In this document: one piece after another, positions 27,995-37,692 of the stretch
How the letters are laid out: each line of letters begins with the position of its first letter
Numbering within the stretch: position 1 is the first letter of the stretch
Assembly (NCBI RefSeq): GCF_003201775.1
Contig: NZ_QJJZ01000007.1
Span: 186,001-250,000, forward strand
Direction: 5' to 3'
Length of the DNA stretch: 64,000 bases
Source of the DNA: Arenibacter sp. ARW7G5Y1
GTDB lineage: Bacteria > Bacteroidota > Bacteroidia > Flavobacteriales > Flavobacteriaceae
Notes under the pieces: model-generated
Told to the model about the DNA's origin: nothing
The model's input: the letters and a program-made list of their open reading frames with translations, nothing else
The model's database searches: none
Program-made: the position numbers and the translations under genes

Positions 27995-30169
27995 TCAGTC
28001 CCATTGAGGTCGGATGCCGGGGGCAAATGGAAATTTCAAGGACTGGTAATATTCCAAGCTCTTTGGTGATTTTTCAACCCCCACGGGGAGCGCTTTTTGC
28101 GAATAGGTCTGAAAATAGAGCAAGCAGGCATTACGCCACCATTTGGCCTCTTGCAACTGGATTTTCAGGAGCATTTGTACTTCTTGGAATTGTTCTTTGG
28201 TGATATAGGGCCGGGCATTGTTCCAAGTCTCGATCATTTCTTCTACTTGATCAACTCCTTCTTGATATTTTAGGGCCATGCCATCCCATAAACTATGACC
28301 ATTTTTTAAGGTATAATCCCAGGGTAAGTGGTGAAACCACAACAGATATTCTTCGGGACATGTTTTGGGGTCGTTAAAGGCTTTTGCCACTTCTGGAGCA
28401 TATTGCCCAGTGGCATTGCTACCACTATGGCTACGATTAAATCCGATCCCCTTTGTATCTGCCTTATGATAGTAGGTAGGGTTCCATTCGGGCCTGCTTA
28501 ATTCGTGCACCCAAGGCCCTGGGCCGTAATGGTGGCCAGTATCAAAAATATGGTGTAACCCTAGTGGATTCATGTAATTCACCACCGCTTCCCTGGAGTC
28601 GAGCATCATTTTTTTTACCGGTTCAACAAAATCGGGGTCATTGGTATAGGTAGCTCTAAGCCATTCGTCCGCTATGGTCCCTGCACTGATATAGGGATCC
28701 CAAGCCAACCTTCCAAAACCATACCAATTGGCTTGGGCAAAAGGATGGCCGGTCCAGTTAAGATCGTTTCCAATATTGGAAACACCGGCCATCCCCGATA
28801 TCTTATGGTGACCCAAGGAGCCATCCACAACCTTGGCCACTGTAGATCCCTTGCCTTTGCTATAGGTGTCGGAATCTAGTACTTCTTCGTACAATTTGGG
28901 CAAAAAGACCAGATGGGTACTAAAACCCAGATATTCTTGGGTTATCTGAAACTCCATCATCAATTGGGTATTGGGCATGGCGCCAAACATGGGGTGAAAG
29001 GGTTCCCGTGGCTGAAAATCAATGGCCCCATTCTTTGTTTGAATTAAAACATTGTCGTTGAACAGACCATCTAAAGGAACGAATTCCGAGAAAGCCTGTT
29101 TGGCCCGATCTTCGGGATCGTGTTCGGAATAAACAAATGCCCTCCAAATAACAAGACCATTGTGTGGTTGTAGGGCCCTGGCCATCATATTGGCCCCGTC
29201 CACGTGGTTTCTTCCATAATTTTGTGGACCTGGCTGTCCTTCGGAATTGGCTTTCACCAAAAAACCGCCAAAATCAGGAATTAAGGAGTAGATTTCGCTG
29301 ACTTTATCGTTCCACCATTCTTGGACTTTTGCGTCCAAAGGGTCGGCAGTTTTTAAGCCGCCAATTTCCATAGGGGCGGAAAACCGTGCCGTGAGATAGA
29401 CTTTAATGCCGTAAGGCCTAAAAACATTGGCCAAGGCACTAACTTTTTCCAGATACATAGGGGTCATGATCAGGGAGTTGGCATTGACATTGGTCAAGGA
29501 GACGGCGTTTATGCCAATGGAGGCATTTGCCCTGGCGTAATCCAAATAGCGCGGGTCCAGATACTCTGGTAATTTATGCCAATTCCATAAGGAAAAACCG
29601 GCATAGCCCCTTTCCACACTGCGGTCTAGATTGTCCCAGTGGTTGAGCATTCGCAAGTCTATCTTTGGAAACTCTAAAAGGGAAACATTGCTTAATTCTT
29701 TGTGTTGTTGCATCAAATTTAGTAGGCGAAATACACCATATAGTATTCCAATATCTTCATTGGCAGCAAGTACAATAAGTTTTTTTCCCTTATGGGTAAC
29801 GGATTTTAAGACAAACCCCTCGTTGCCTACTTCACCGAGATTATCGGACAGTTTTTTCTTGAGAGTAGTATCAAGCGTAGCAGTTTTGGCTATTAGAAAG
29901 GTGTTATTTGTATGTGGGGCCTCCGTAAAATGGAGTGTGATTCCCAACATTTTTTCCAGGCCCGTGGTCATTTCTTTTTTAGCAGCTTTAAGCACCTCAC
30001 TCCCATCTTCGAAATAGATGGAATTGGTCAGGTCTTTATATTCCTTTAATAGCAATGGTTTCCCAACCTTATCATATCCCAACCAAAGATGATATCCATC
30101 GGGCGATTGTGGGAAGGCACAGGCTATGAATGCCATAAAAACTATTATTGTTGGTTTTATACAGAACAT
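27995..30169 (-). CDS. Secreted GH67 alpha-glucuronidase
   Basis: The 724-residue enzyme removes (4-O-methyl)glucuronic acid from the non-reducing end of xylo-oligomers. It has a signal peptide (MFCIKPTIIVFMAFIACAF), an N-domain DGYHLWLGYDKVG, and a barrel with RMLNHWDNLDRSVERGYAG. Catalytic residues align with the Cellvibrio enzyme: acid Glu310 (ANSEGQPGPQ) and base pair Asp384 (GAIDFQ) and Glu412 (QITQEYLG). The 28-residue gap between the last two equals that in the characterised enzyme. The frame is open 51 codons further upstream; the Met at 30169 is chosen because it starts the signal peptide. It is divergent from the HTCS gene, with 467 bp between them. Confidence 0.96.
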   Translation of the reverse strand: MFCIKPTIIVFMAFIACAFPQSPDGYHLWLGYDKVGKPLLLKEYKDLTNSIYFEDGSEVLKAAKKEMTTGLEKMLGITLHFTEAPHTNNTFLIAKTATLDTTLKKKLSDNLGEVGNEGFVLKSVTHKGKKLIVLAANEDIGILYGVFRLLNLMQQHKELSNVSLLEFPKIDLRMLNHWDNLDRSVERGYAGFSLWNWHKLPEYLDPRYLDYARANASIGINAVSLTNVNANSLIMTPMYLEKVSALANVFRPYGIKVYLTARFSAPMEIGGLKTADPLDAKVQEWWNDKVSEIYSLIPDFGGFLVKANSEGQPGPQNYGRNHVDGANMMARALQPHNGLVIWRAFVYSEHDPEDRAKQAFSEFVPLDGLFNDNVLIQTKNGAIDFQPREPFHPMFGAMPNTQLMMEFQITQEYLGFSTHLVFLPKLYEEVLDSDTYSKGKGSTVAKVVDGSLGHHKISGMAGVSNIGNDLNWTGHPFAQANWYGFGRLAWDPYISAGTIADEWLRATYTNDPDFVEPVKKMMLDSREAVVNYMNPLGLHHIFDTGHHYGPGPWVHELSRPEWNPTYYHKADTKGIGFNRSHSGSNATGQYAPEVAKAFNDPKTCPEEYLLWFHHLPWDYTLKNGHSLWDGMALKYQEGVDQVEEMIETWNNARPYITKEQFQEVQMLLKIQLQEAKWWRNACLLYFQTYSQKALPVGVEKSPKSLEYYQSLKFPFAPGIRPQWD

Positions 30170-30206
30170 TATAAAATCTTTAATTTTTACTTTTAGGTAC
30201 TCTATA

Positions 30207-30242
30207 AAATTAATGAACAAATTAATTGACACATTAATAGTG
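30207..30242. repeat. Three tandem 12-bp near-repeats (ATTAAT core)
   Basis: AAATTAATGAAC, AAATTAATTGAC and ACATTAATAGTG follow one another with an exact 12-bp period. They lie 38-73 bp before the GH67 start codon. They could be regulator half-sites or simply AT-rich leader sequence. Confidence 0.45.
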
Positions 30243-30520
30243 GGAACAATTAAATTGTGTTGTGTTATCCGCCGGCAATTTTTGAAAAACAGGCATAGGG
30301 CATATTGCAGGACTTTATTCAATCAAGCCGGTTATAAACCGTATAATAAATTATCCAAATCCGGCCATTTAAAACGGCTTCTTCCAGTCAAAGGTGTTGG
30401 ATTCCTAGTGAATAGAATAGCACGTATGTTGCCCATTCTAGTAATTATGGCGCATTTGAATCAGGATGCAATTTTTTCTAATTATATTGATACGTCCTAA
30501 GTGGTATAGTTGTCGCAAAG

Positions 30521-30538
30521 CCAGAGGGGTACCTCTGG
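30521..30538. promoter_or_regulatory. 18-bp hairpin/palindrome upstream of the HTCS gene
   Basis: A 7-bp perfect stem CCAGAGG/CCTCTGG with a 4-nt loop is followed by TTTT on the plus strand. It lies 98 bp before the HTCS start. It may be a terminator-like attenuator or an operator. Confidence 0.4.
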
Positions 30539-30636
30539 TTTTCTGACTACTTTTATGTCCATTTTGGATATTTCCATATTTTATAAGAACCATTGTTGGT
30601 TTGGTAGATATACTATTGATACTATTTTAGAAAATT

Positions 30637-33600
30637 ATGAAAGTTGCCCTAATTCTAAAAGTCGGCATTGTAAGTATAATGTTAACCCTAGGTAATATAA
30701 ATGCCCAGAGTTATGGGGAGGATTATACTTTTGTTAATATTGAGCAGAACAATACACTACGTGCTGTCTCAAGCATAGTCCAGGATAGTTTGGGACTGAT
30801 TTGGATGGGTACCAATGGCGTTGGACTAAAAAAATATAATGGTATTGAAATCAGCTCCTATAAACAGGATTCCAATCATGAAAGAACCCTCAATAGTTCC
30901 TTGATATATGTAGCTTATGTTGATAGATCCAATAGATTGTGGATTGGCTCGGAGGCAGGATTAAATTTATACGATCGCGATTTTGATGAATTTAAAAATG
31001 TAGTTCTATATAAAGATTCCATAGCCTTGGAGAACGTTCCTATTAGGGCCATTCAAGAAAGTTCCGATGGGACCCTGGTTATAGGGTCACATTTTAATGG
31101 TCTTTTCAAAGTAGATCAAAACCAACTCAAGGGGTATAGTATTCCCATTCAAACTACCGTTCCCATTCCAGAATTACAAATAAATAGTTTAATTCAAAGT
31201 AGTACCGGAAAAATATTGATGGGATCCAATAAAGGTCTTTTTGAATACAATGGCACTATTGCCAATCCTATTTTATCCACCTTTGAGGCCCATGGGGATG
31301 AAACGGAATTCTTGTATAACATAGAGTCTATGCTTCAAGATGATGAAGGGTCCATTTGGATAGGTACCTTTTCCAATGGTCTTATAAAAGTGGAAGTAAG
31401 CCCATTCAATTCATATGAAGTACATAATTATAAAATTAGTAATCAACGTATCCTGTCTTTGACCCAAGCACCTGACGGTAATATTTTGTGCGGAACGGAA
31501 AACGACGGTCTTTTCGTGTTGAAAAAAAATGGGGTCGTCCAAAAGAATTACCGGTATAACAAATTTAACTCCAATAGTATAAAGTCTAATTCCATTTGGT
31601 CATTATATGTAGATACCCAAGACCGTATTTGGATAGGGTATTACAATAATGGGGTAGGGGTCTATGATAGGCTTTATGACAAGTTCAAGGATATAAAAAG
31701 TCTGGCCAATTTAAACAATTCCTTGCAGCTACCCTCTGTAACCAGTATTGTAAATGATAAAAAGGGCAATATATGGATCGGTATGGATGGAGGAGGTATT
31801 GATATCTATGACCCCAATAAAAAGAATATTGTACATCTGAAAGACCCGAACAATAAGTTGGTTTCCCAATTGAATGCGGGGGATATAGTGGTCCTTTTTA
31901 TGGATAGCAATGATAATCTATGGGTTGGTACCTGGAATTCGGGAATATTTTACCTGCCCAATAATGCCAAGGCCTTTATAAATTACAATACATCCAATAC
32001 CAATGGTGGGTTAAAATCGAATCGTATAATGAGCTTTTCAGAAGACTCCAAAGGAGTTATTTGGATAGGTTCCTATGTAGAAGGTTTGCATTCCTTTGAT
32101 CCAGGAAGCAAAAGTTTTAGCCATCATAACAATACTATTTTTGATGACCCAAGTCCTGGACAAGGAGCAATGCGCATAGTTTTGGTAGATAAAAATGACA
32201 CTATTTGGATGGGAACTACCAGTGGCCTGTACAAAATTTCTTCTGATTTTGGCAAGCCCCAAAAGGTTATTTCCCTACGGGAAAGCATGCATCAAGATGT
32301 AGAAAACAAACTTGTAGTGGATGTAATAGTGTCCTTGTATGAAGACAGTAAGGGGCATTTATGGATAGGGACCGATGGTGCGGGTCTTTGTAGGTATGAT
32401 CCAGTAGGTGATGCTTATACTTGGTATGGGAATAAAGATGGCCTTGGTCAAGAAACAATAGCCTCTATTTTGGAAGATGACAATGGGGATATATGGATGG
32501 GAGGAAACAATGGTTTGTCCCATATGAATGTAGTTGATGGTACGTTCAAGAATTTCGATATGAATGACGGTCTTCTTTCAAACGACTTTAATTTCAATTC
32601 TTCGTATAAAGACGAAAATGGTATTTTGTATTTTGGTAATTACGGCGGTATCAATTATATAGATCCTAAAAACATGAAGTACAATAACAATAAACCGTTG
32701 GTGTATTTTACTGATTTCAAGCTTTTTAATAAATCGGTGGTTCCAAACCAGGAAGACTCCCCCTTAAAAAAAATAATTGGACAGACCGAAAGTCTAAGTT
32801 TAAACCACCGCCAGTCCGTTTTTACTATCGAATACGCGGGCATCAACCTTACTAGGCCTAAAAAGAACCAATATGCCTATTATTTGGAAGGCTTTGAGGA
32901 TAAATGGAATTATGTTGGAGAGAATAGAAGTGCCACTTATACCAATCTGCCTCCAGGGGATTATATCTTTAAAGTTAAGGCATCCAACAATGATGGCATT
33001 TGGAACGAAACTCCAAAAACGCTTAAACTGAGCATTCTTCCTCCATGGTGGGCTACAAACTATGCCTTGATATCCTACATACTTCTTTTTTGTTTGATCA
33101 CTTATTTTTTGGCGCATTTGGCCAAACAAAGAATAAGAGAAAAACGAATTGTGCAATTTGAAAGGGACAGAAGAATACAGGAGGAAACCTTGAATGACAG
33201 AAAAATACAGTTTTTTACCAATATTTCCCATGAATTTAGAACACCCCTGACATTGATACTCAATCCTTTGGAGGATATCATGGATGACCCTGGACTTGTG
33301 TTAAGTAGAACGGTGAAGGAAAAATTGCGTATTATCCATAAAAACACCACCAGACTCAAGCGTTTAATTGATGAATTGATGGATTTTAGAAAATTGGAAA
33401 TCAATAAGTTGTCCATTAAAATTTCTGAAATGGAAGCGATTGCCTTTGTCAAGGAAATTGCCGGACATTTTGAAGAGGAGGCAGTACTTAAGAATATTGT
33501 TTTTCAAGTGGAATCAGATGATTTTCCCATAACGCTTTGGAGCGACCCCTCTATGTTGGAAAAAATAATTTTCAATATACTTTCCAATGCCTTCAAGATA

Positions 33601-34776
33601 ACTCCTGACAATGGAGAGATTACCGTAGGGGTTTTTAGGTGCAACCATAAGGTAAGCTTTCCGTTGATATATGGCGAAGAGACTGTTCAGGCCCTGGAAA
33701 TTTATGTACAGGATACAGGAAGCGGTATAAAAAAGGAAGAAATCGTCAAGGTTTTTGAACGTTTCTATCAGGTGGAGAATATGAACAGTCAATATTATGG
33801 TGGAACCGGCATCGGCCTAGAGGTAGTCAAGAATTTTGTAGACCTATTGAAAGGGAAGATAGAAGTGGAAAGTGAAGAATTCAAGGGGACCAAATTCAGG
33901 GTTTTCCTCCCCTTAGGGAATGCCCATTTTAAACCCAACGAATTGTTTTTACCTCCTAAGAATGATATTGACCACATTGGTCGGCAGGAATTTGAGGAGG
34001 AAATAACACATCAAATATTGGGAACCAACTTGCAGAAGACCTTACTTATTGTTGAGGATAATACAGAATTAAGGGATTACCTTAAAAACGAATTGTGTGG
34101 TGATTATATGATTATCGAAGCTGTTAACGGTGTACAAGGTTTGGATTTGGCTACTAGAAGAATTCCGGATATGATACTAACCGATGTAGTAATGCCGGAG
34201 ATGGACGGATTTGAATTTTGTAAACATATAAGGGAAGATATTAAAACCAGTCATATCCCATTATTGATGTTGACTGCCAAAGCCATGACCGATGATTGGG
34301 TCAAGGGTATAGATTCCGGTGCCGATGTATATTTGAGCAAGCCTTTTGATATGAAGGTCTTAAAGGCGCAGCTCAAACAAATAATACATAGTAGGCAAGT
34401 GCTTTTCAATAAATATTCCAATGATTCCAACAACGTACAGATACCTGGTAATTCGACCCAACTGGACAAAAAATTTATCACCAAAGTCTTGGCCCATATT
34501 GCTGAAAATATGTCCGATGAAAACCTCAATGTAGAACATTTGGCCGATGAACTCAACTTGAGCAGAAGTCAATTGTACCGAAAGATAAAAGCGCTGACCG
34601 GGTATTCGGCAAATGAGTTTTTGCGTAAGATAAGATTGGAAAAGGCAAAGCACATGTTGGTAAACGGTAATGAATCCATTAGTGAAGTATGTTTCAAAGT
34701 TGGATTTTCATCACCTTCCTACTTTACCAAATGTTTTAAAGCCCATTTTGGGGTGTTGCCCACCGAAATAAAATAA
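30637..34776 (+). CDS. Hybrid two-component sensor/regulator (HTCS) of the xylan locus
   Basis: The 1379-residue one-protein signalling system has a signal peptide, then a periplasmic double beta-propeller of Reg_prop repeats (about 40-690; recurring LWIG/IWMG motifs) and a Y_Y_Y domain at about 730-797 (YLEGFEDKWNYVGENRSATY, TNLPPGDYIFKVKASNNDG). One membrane helix follows at about 804-828. The cytosolic part has HisKA with phosphorylatable His865 (NISHEFRTPLTL), HATPase (NILSNAFKITPDNG, GGTGIGLEVVKNF), a receiver domain with Asp1183 (ILTDVVMPEMDG) and an AraC-type HTH at about 1275-1375 (LADELNLSRSQLYRKIKALT). HTCS proteins sense oligosaccharides in the periplasm and activate their locus. 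It is flanked by GH67 and GH10 genes, so a xylo-oligomer ligand is inferred. Confidence 0.96.
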   Translation: MKVALILKVGIVSIMLTLGNINAQSYGEDYTFVNIEQNNTLRAVSSIVQDSLGLIWMGTNGVGLKKYNGIEISSYKQDSNHERTLNSSLIYVAYVDRSNRLWIGSEAGLNLYDRDFDEFKNVVLYKDSIALENVPIRAIQESSDGTLVIGSHFNGLFKVDQNQLKGYSIPIQTTVPIPELQINSLIQSSTGKILMGSNKGLFEYNGTIANPILSTFEAHGDETEFLYNIESMLQDDEGSIWIGTFSNGLIKVEVSPFNSYEVHNYKISNQRILSLTQAPDGNILCGTENDGLFVLKKNGVVQKNYRYNKFNSNSIKSNSIWSLYVDTQDRIWIGYYNNGVGVYDRLYDKFKDIKSLANLNNSLQLPSVTSIVNDKKGNIWIGMDGGGIDIYDPNKKNIVHLKDPNNKLVSQLNAGDIVVLFMDSNDNLWVGTWNSGIFYLPNNAKAFINYNTSNTNGGLKSNRIMSFSEDSKGVIWIGSYVEGLHSFDPGSKSFSHHNNTIFDDPSPGQGAMRIVLVDKNDTIWMGTTSGLYKISSDFGKPQKVISLRESMHQDVENKLVVDVIVSLYEDSKGHLWIGTDGAGLCRYDPVGDAYTWYGNKDGLGQETIASILEDDNGDIWMGGNNGLSHMNVVDGTFKNFDMNDGLLSNDFNFNSSYKDENGILYFGNYGGINYIDPKNMKYNNNKPLVYFTDFKLFNKSVVPNQEDSPLKKIIGQTESLSLNHRQSVFTIEYAGINLTRPKKNQYAYYLEGFEDKWNYVGENRSATYTNLPPGDYIFKVKASNNDGIWNETPKTLKLSILPPWWATNYALISYILLFCLITYFLAHLAKQRIREKRIVQFERDRRIQEETLNDRKIQFFTNISHEFRTPLTLILNPLEDIMDDPGLVLSRTVKEKLRIIHKNTTRLKRLIDELMDFRKLEINKLSIKISEMEAIAFVKEIAGHFEEEAVLKNIVFQVESDDFPITLWSDPSMLEKIIFNILSNAFKITPDNGEITVGVFRCNHKVSFPLIYGEETVQALEIYVQDTGSGIKKEEIVKVFERFYQVENMNSQYYGGTGIGLEVVKNFVDLLKGKIEVESEEFKGTKFRVFLPLGNAHFKPNELFLPPKNDIDHIGRQEFEEEITHQILGTNLQKTLLIVEDNTELRDYLKNELCGDYMIIEAVNGVQGLDLATRRIPDMILTDVVMPEMDGFEFCKHIREDIKTSHIPLLMLTAKAMTDDWVKGIDSGADVYLSKPFDMKVLKAQLKQIIHSRQVLFNKYSNDSNNVQIPGNSTQLDKKFITKVLAHIAENMSDENLNVEHLADELNLSRSQLYRKIKALTGYSANEFLRKIRLEKAKHMLVNGNESISEVCFKVGFSSPSYFTKCFKAHFGVLPTEIK

Positions 34777-35051
34777 AGGAAATTTTTCAAGGGTAATGTA
34801 CCATGTACATAGATTAGGGAATCCATGGGATATCCTTGAGCAGCTCTATGATAGGATATATGCAAATATTCAAATTGGATTTTAGTTAATCGCATATTTC
34901 CTGTATGCCCCAAATGTTTTAAAAACCGCATCAAATGTAGTATCCAAAGGCTGCGAATATGGCGATTTTTACCTTTTGAACTTTAATCAGGTTTGCACAG
35001 GATTTTTACTCAATATCAATACCGATCCCAAAATAAATTCAATTTTAAATT

Positions 35052-36185
35052 ATGGTCCCCAATTGTAAAATAATGTTCGTATTCCTTGTCACGTTGTTTG
35101 GCATATTTGGATGTGGGCATAAGGTTATGGAAAAGGATACATCGCAAACAACCCAAATATGTAGCCTTAAAGATGTCTTTTTAAACGATTTCTTTATTGG
35201 GGCCGCAGTTAATGAACAGTTGATAGACGGAAAGGATTCCTTGGCCCTGAAACTGGTGACCAGTGAATACAACTCCATAAGCCCGGAAAATGTAATGAAG
35301 TGGATGTATATACACCCCGAGCCTAAAACGTTCAATTTTGAAAAGGCCGATAGGTATATAGCTTTAGGCTTGGCAAACAACCTTTATACGCTAGGGCACA
35401 CCCTTGTTTGGCATAGCCAGGCTCCCGATTATTTAAATAAAGTAAGCGATAGTGCTACCCTGGTCCGGTATCTTGAAAATCATGTAAAAACACTGGTAAC
35501 CAGATACAAGGGAAAAATAGCCGCTTGGGATGTGGTAAATGAGGCTTTAAACGAAGATGGTTCCTTAAGAGAAAGTGTTTTTTTAAAGTTCTTGGGAGAG
35601 GATTATATTAAAAGGGCTTTTGAATTGGCGGAAAAGGCCGATCCGGAAGCTCAATTGATCTACAACGATTATAATTTATGGAAACCGGAAAAGAGGAAGG
35701 GGGTTGTTAGGTTGGTAAAGCGGTTACAGGATAGCGGAATAAAAATAGATGCCGTAGGGCTACAGGGACACTGGAATTTATCCGAACCTTCACTGGTAGA
35801 TATAGAACAAAGTATTATCACATTTAATGAACTAGGGCTAAAAGTCCATTTTTCAGAATTGGATATTAGTGTACTACCCAATCCTTGGGACCTCGTAGGG
35901 GCAGAAATTAGTCAGAATTTCGACGAGAGCTCATATATGAACCCTTATCCGGAGCGTATACCGGATTCGGTTCAAATGGCATTGGCCAATCGTTATCAAG
36001 ATATTTTTAAGCTCTTTTTAAAGCATAGGGAAAAGATAGATAGGGTCACTTTCTGGGGTATAAGCGATCAAGGATCTTGGCTCAATAACTGGCCCATAAA
36101 AGGTAGGGTAAACTATCCCTTGCTCTTCGATAGAGAATTTAATCCCAAAATGGCATATGACAGTATAGTTGCCCTAAAATTATGA
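35052..36185 (+). CDS. GH10 endo-1,4-beta-xylanase, lipoprotein
   Basis: The 377-residue enzyme has a lipobox (LFGIFGC, Cys21), so it is probably anchored at the outer membrane. The GH10 barrel shows ENVMKWMYIHPEPKTFNFEK, HTLVWHSQAP, acid/base Glu164 in WDVVNEALN, AQLIYNDYN, GLQGHW, nucleophile Glu269 in HFSELDIS and TFWGISDQGSW. It cuts internal beta-1,4-xylosidic bonds of xylan to oligomers. It starts the plus-strand set GH10, GPH symporter, GH43 (gaps of 33 and 13 bp), an evident operon, 275 bp after the HTCS gene. That gap contains an ATGTAC-CAT-GTACAT palindrome at 34796-34810 close to the HTCS stop. Confidence 0.96.
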   Translation: MVPNCKIMFVFLVTLFGIFGCGHKVMEKDTSQTTQICSLKDVFLNDFFIGAAVNEQLIDGKDSLALKLVTSEYNSISPENVMKWMYIHPEPKTFNFEKADRYIALGLANNLYTLGHTLVWHSQAPDYLNKVSDSATLVRYLENHVKTLVTRYKGKIAAWDVVNEALNEDGSLRESVFLKFLGEDYIKRAFELAEKADPEAQLIYNDYNLWKPEKRKGVVRLVKRLQDSGIKIDAVGLQGHWNLSEPSLVDIEQSIITFNELGLKVHFSELDISVLPNPWDLVGAEISQNFDESSYMNPYPERIPDSVQMALANRYQDIFKLFLKHREKIDRVTFWGISDQGSWLNNWPIKGRVNYPLLFDREFNPKMAYDSIVALKL

Positions 36186-36218
36186 TTATGCCTTATCTCA
36201 AATTAAACTAAAGTATAC

Positions 36219-37679
36219 ATGACTAACATTTCACAAAAATTATCCATAAGGGAAAAAATTGGATATAGTCTGGGGGACTTGGCCGCCAACTTGGTTTTTC
36301 AGACCTTAATGACCTATTTGGCCTATTTTTATACGGATATTTATGGTCTTGAGGCCAACCATGCCTCCGCAATTATTTTAACGGTAGGGCTTGTAGCGGC
36401 CTTTGGATTTAATCCAATCATAGGAGCATTGGCCGATAGGACAAAATCCAAATGGGGGAAATTTAGACCTTGGATTCTTTGGACTGCCGTTCCCTTGGGA
36501 GTTGTGGCGTTATTGGCTTTTAGTACCCCGGATTTTGAGTATAAGGGTAAAGTAATTTACGCGGTGGTAACCTATACGCTTTTACTCCTATTATATGCAG
36601 CCAACAATTTGCCGTATTCGGCCTTGAGCGGTGTAATAACCGGGGATATGGCCGATAGGAATAGTTTATCGGCCTATCGATTTGTGGCTGTAATGTTTGC
36701 CCAGTTTTTTGTGCAGGTCTTTATGTTGCCCATCATAGAAACTGCCGGCGGTGGTGATAAGGCGATCGGAATTGAAAAAGTGATGACTTGGTTGGCAATT
36801 ATTGGGACCGTAATGCTACTGATCACTTTCTTTACCACCAAAGAACGTATTATTCCTAAGCCAGAGCAATCCTCTAGCCTGGCAGAAGACATTAAGGATT
36901 TGTTTAAAAATAGGCCATGGGTCATTATTCTGTCCGTAACCACCTTGGTTTTTATTACCCTTGCCCTGAAGGGAGGTGCTTATGTGTATTATTTTGAAAA
37001 TTATGTAAGTAAGGAAAAGCTAACCCAGTTTATACAACCTATGTTGGATACCTTGGCTGGGATAGGTATTAACTTTTTTGGTGAAAATCCAGTGTCGGCC
37101 GGTTTTGGTCTATTCAATGCCGGGGGTATTATATTTATGATCCTAGGCATTACACTTTCAAAGGGTTTTGCGGATAAGTATGGTAAAAGGGATGTTTTTA
37201 GCGTGGCCTTGTTTATGGCAACCTTCTTTATCTTTATCTTTTATTTCTTTTCGGAAGAGTCGGTGGTGTTGATCTTTCTTTCGCAAATACTTCACGGCTT
37301 TTTCTATGGTCTTACAATTCCATTGCTTTGGGCAATGATAGCCGATGTGGCGGATTATTCCGAGTGGAAAAACAACCGCCGGGCCACAGCCATCATTTTT
37401 TCCGCTATGATGGTAGGCTTAAAGGGAGGTCTGAGTATTGGTAGTGCACTGGTGACATGGATTTTAGGCCTGTATAATTATATAACCAAAGAGGCTGCTG
37501 TAGCAGGGGAGGCCATAGTGCAACCGGAAACTGCTGTTCAAGGGACTAAATTGTTGGTAAGTATTTTTCCTGCCATTCCATTTTTGATTGCCATAGCACT
37601 TCTACTGTTATATGAAATTGATAAAAAAATGGAGGTTAAAATAGAACTTGATTTAAAGGAACGAAGAAATAACGGATAA
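36219..37679 (+). CDS. GPH-family (glycoside-pentoside-hexuronide) cation symporter
   Basis: The 486-residue inner-membrane MFS-type carrier has about 12 transmembrane helices. GPH hallmarks are present: KIGYSLGDLAANLVFQTLMTY-type N-terminus, FNPIIGALADRTKSKWGKFR between helices 2 and 3, NNLPYSALSGVITGDMADRN, and the C-terminal HGFFYGLTIPLLWAMIADVADYSEWKNNRR. Relatives (XynB/XylP/YicJ type) import xylosides or oligosaccharides with H+ or Na+. It lies 33 bp after the xylanase and 13 bp before a GH43 gene whose product lacks a signal peptide. Import of short xylo-oligomers for cytosolic cleavage is the natural reading. The extra loop around residues 255-285 is longer than in the enteric relatives. 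Confidence 0.93.
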   Translation: MTNISQKLSIREKIGYSLGDLAANLVFQTLMTYLAYFYTDIYGLEANHASAIILTVGLVAAFGFNPIIGALADRTKSKWGKFRPWILWTAVPLGVVALLAFSTPDFEYKGKVIYAVVTYTLLLLLYAANNLPYSALSGVITGDMADRNSLSAYRFVAVMFAQFFVQVFMLPIIETAGGGDKAIGIEKVMTWLAIIGTVMLLITFFTTKERIIPKPEQSSSLAEDIKDLFKNRPWVIILSVTTLVFITLALKGGAYVYYFENYVSKEKLTQFIQPMLDTLAGIGINFFGENPVSAGFGLFNAGGIIFMILGITLSKGFADKYGKRDVFSVALFMATFFIFIFYFFSEESVVLIFLSQILHGFFYGLTIPLLWAMIADVADYSEWKNNRRATAIIFSAMMVGLKGGLSIGSALVTWILGLYNYITKEAAVAGEAIVQPETAVQGTKLLVSIFPAIPFLIAIALLLLYEIDKKMEVKIELDLKERRNNG

Positions 37680-37692
37680 AAAATTATAGACC

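Larger units (their letters stand above)
30170..30636. other. Divergent regulatory region between GH67 and HTCS genes
   Basis: No gene is accepted here. It contains three 12-bp near-repeats with an ATTAAT core (30207-30242) and a hairpin or palindrome CCAGAGGGGTACCTCTGG at 30521-30538. Both are candidates for HTCS binding or promoter architecture. Confidence 0.5.

Noticed and set aside
30126-30500. 124-codon plus-strand frame in the GH67/HTCS gap
   Set aside because: It overlaps the GH67 5' end on the opposite strand and its AT-rich promoter region, and the protein is basic and Ile/Leu-rich without family features.
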